A program made the translations under genes and the position numbers. DNA of 64,000 nucleotides from Myotis daubentonii (Eukaryota; Chordata; Mammalia; Chiroptera; Vespertilionidae), in assembly GCF_963259705.1 (NCBI RefSeq), contig NC_081844.1:103256671-103320670 (forward strand), given 5' to 3'. The notes beneath the pieces were generated by a model. The model did no database searches. It was not told the origin of the DNA and worked only from the letters and a program-made list of their open reading frames with translations. Below, piece after piece: positions 63,455-64,000 of this stretch; position 1 is the stretch's first letter; each line of letters begins with the position of its first letter.

Positions 63455-63640
63455 GAGCTCTGGGATCTGACAGACCTGGCTTGGAATCCAGCCTCCATCA
63501 GCTGCAAGCTGGATGGCCTCTGCCCAGTTATGTAACTTCCGTATCTGACTTTTTCCATCCGTCAATCAGAAACAATGACACCTAAGGGCGACTGTCGTGA
63601 GGACTTTACTTAACACAGTGTTAACACTCCATAAAGGTTT
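63455..63640 (+). mobile_element. MIR SINE
   Basis: The sequence ctctgggatctgacagacct, ggcttggaatccagcctcca and ctccataaaggtttgctt fits MIR, with a VES SINE at its 3' end. Confidence 0.65.
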
Positions 63641-63645
63641 GCTTA

Positions 63646-63862
63646 GCCCTAGCCAGTTTGGCTCAGTGGATAGAGTGCTGGCCTGTGGACTGAAGGGTCT
63701 CAGTACAATTCCGGTCAAGGGCACATGCCCAGGTTTCAGGCATGATCCCCAGTAGGCGGCGTGCAGGAGGCAGCCGATCAATGAGTCTCTCATCATTGAT
63801 GTTTCTATCTCTCTCTCCCTCTCCCTTCCTCTTTGAAATTTATTTTAAAAAATAATAATAAT
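63646..63862 (+). mobile_element. VES SINE
   Basis: The head is ccctagccagtttggctcag, the body is gcaggaggcagccgatcaat, and the tail is ctttgaaatttattttaaaa with an ATAATAATAAT end. It lies directly after the 3' end of a MIR. Confidence 0.85.
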
Positions 63863-64000
63863 TAGCGCCACACCGTCCTGCCTTGACCTTAGTTTGCCCA
63901 GTGTGTCTTTTCAGAGCGACAAGTTAAGGGAGCGTTAATGGTGTCATACGACCACACAAGCCAGGGGACCAAAGCCCCAGGAAGAGAGGCTGATGGGAAC

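Overview
This is vertebrate nuclear DNA, not a compact microbial segment. It is a 64-kb slice from the interior of one protein-coding gene on the + strand, teneurin-3 (TENM3, also called Ten3 or ODZ3). TENM3 is a large type II membrane adhesion protein that guides neuronal wiring. Six consecutive coding exons are recognisable at 7512-7717, 26413-26608, 31629-31730, 45520-45714, 51720-51920 and 53514-53699. Together they hold 1086 coding bases, or 362 codons. They encode the end of the extracellular juxtamembrane region and EGF-like repeats 1 to 7. Splice phases join correctly from exon to exon. No first exon, last exon, promoter or polyadenylation site of the gene is visible. No other protein-coding gene is supported.

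The repeats suggest a vespertilionid (vesper) bat. There are twelve tRNA-derived SINEs of the bat VES type. There are six non-autonomous Helitrons of the HeliBat type, with an A/T insertion site, a terminal CTAG and a GTGCAC..GTGCAC-type hairpin. There are also lineage-specific hAT elements with intact 8-bp target duplications. HeliBat-type Helitrons in mammals are known from vesper bats. The species cannot be fixed from this window.

Layout: 1-7511 is intron with a Helitron, a Helitron inserted inside a MIR, a hAT element and an L1 3' end. 7718-26412 is an 18.7-kb intron with an L1 tail, a Helitron, a hAT-in-hAT nest and two tandem VES SINEs. 26609-31628 and 31731-45519 are introns rich in VES, MIR and Helitron copies. 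The second also has AT-rich, repeat-free blocks that may be regulatory. 45715-51719 is an intron with one VES copy, a long polypyrimidine tract and much apparently unique sequence. 51921-53513 is a short 1.6-kb intron. From 53700 to the window end is intron after the EGF7 exon.

The most informative coding signals are as follows. EGF2 and EGF5 each have Tyr where the third Cys is expected, the known teneurin arrangement that leaves a free Cys for covalent dimerisation. A possible furin site (RERR) lies before EGF1. A 27-base in-frame alternative end to the EGF7 exon adds nine residues and would use an unusual GC donor. I found no undescribed biological system. The notable non-coding items are nested transposons with exact duplications, a perfect 17-bp hairpin and several unexplained short repeats. 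Family names for repeats and comparisons with other teneurins are from memory, because no database search was possible.
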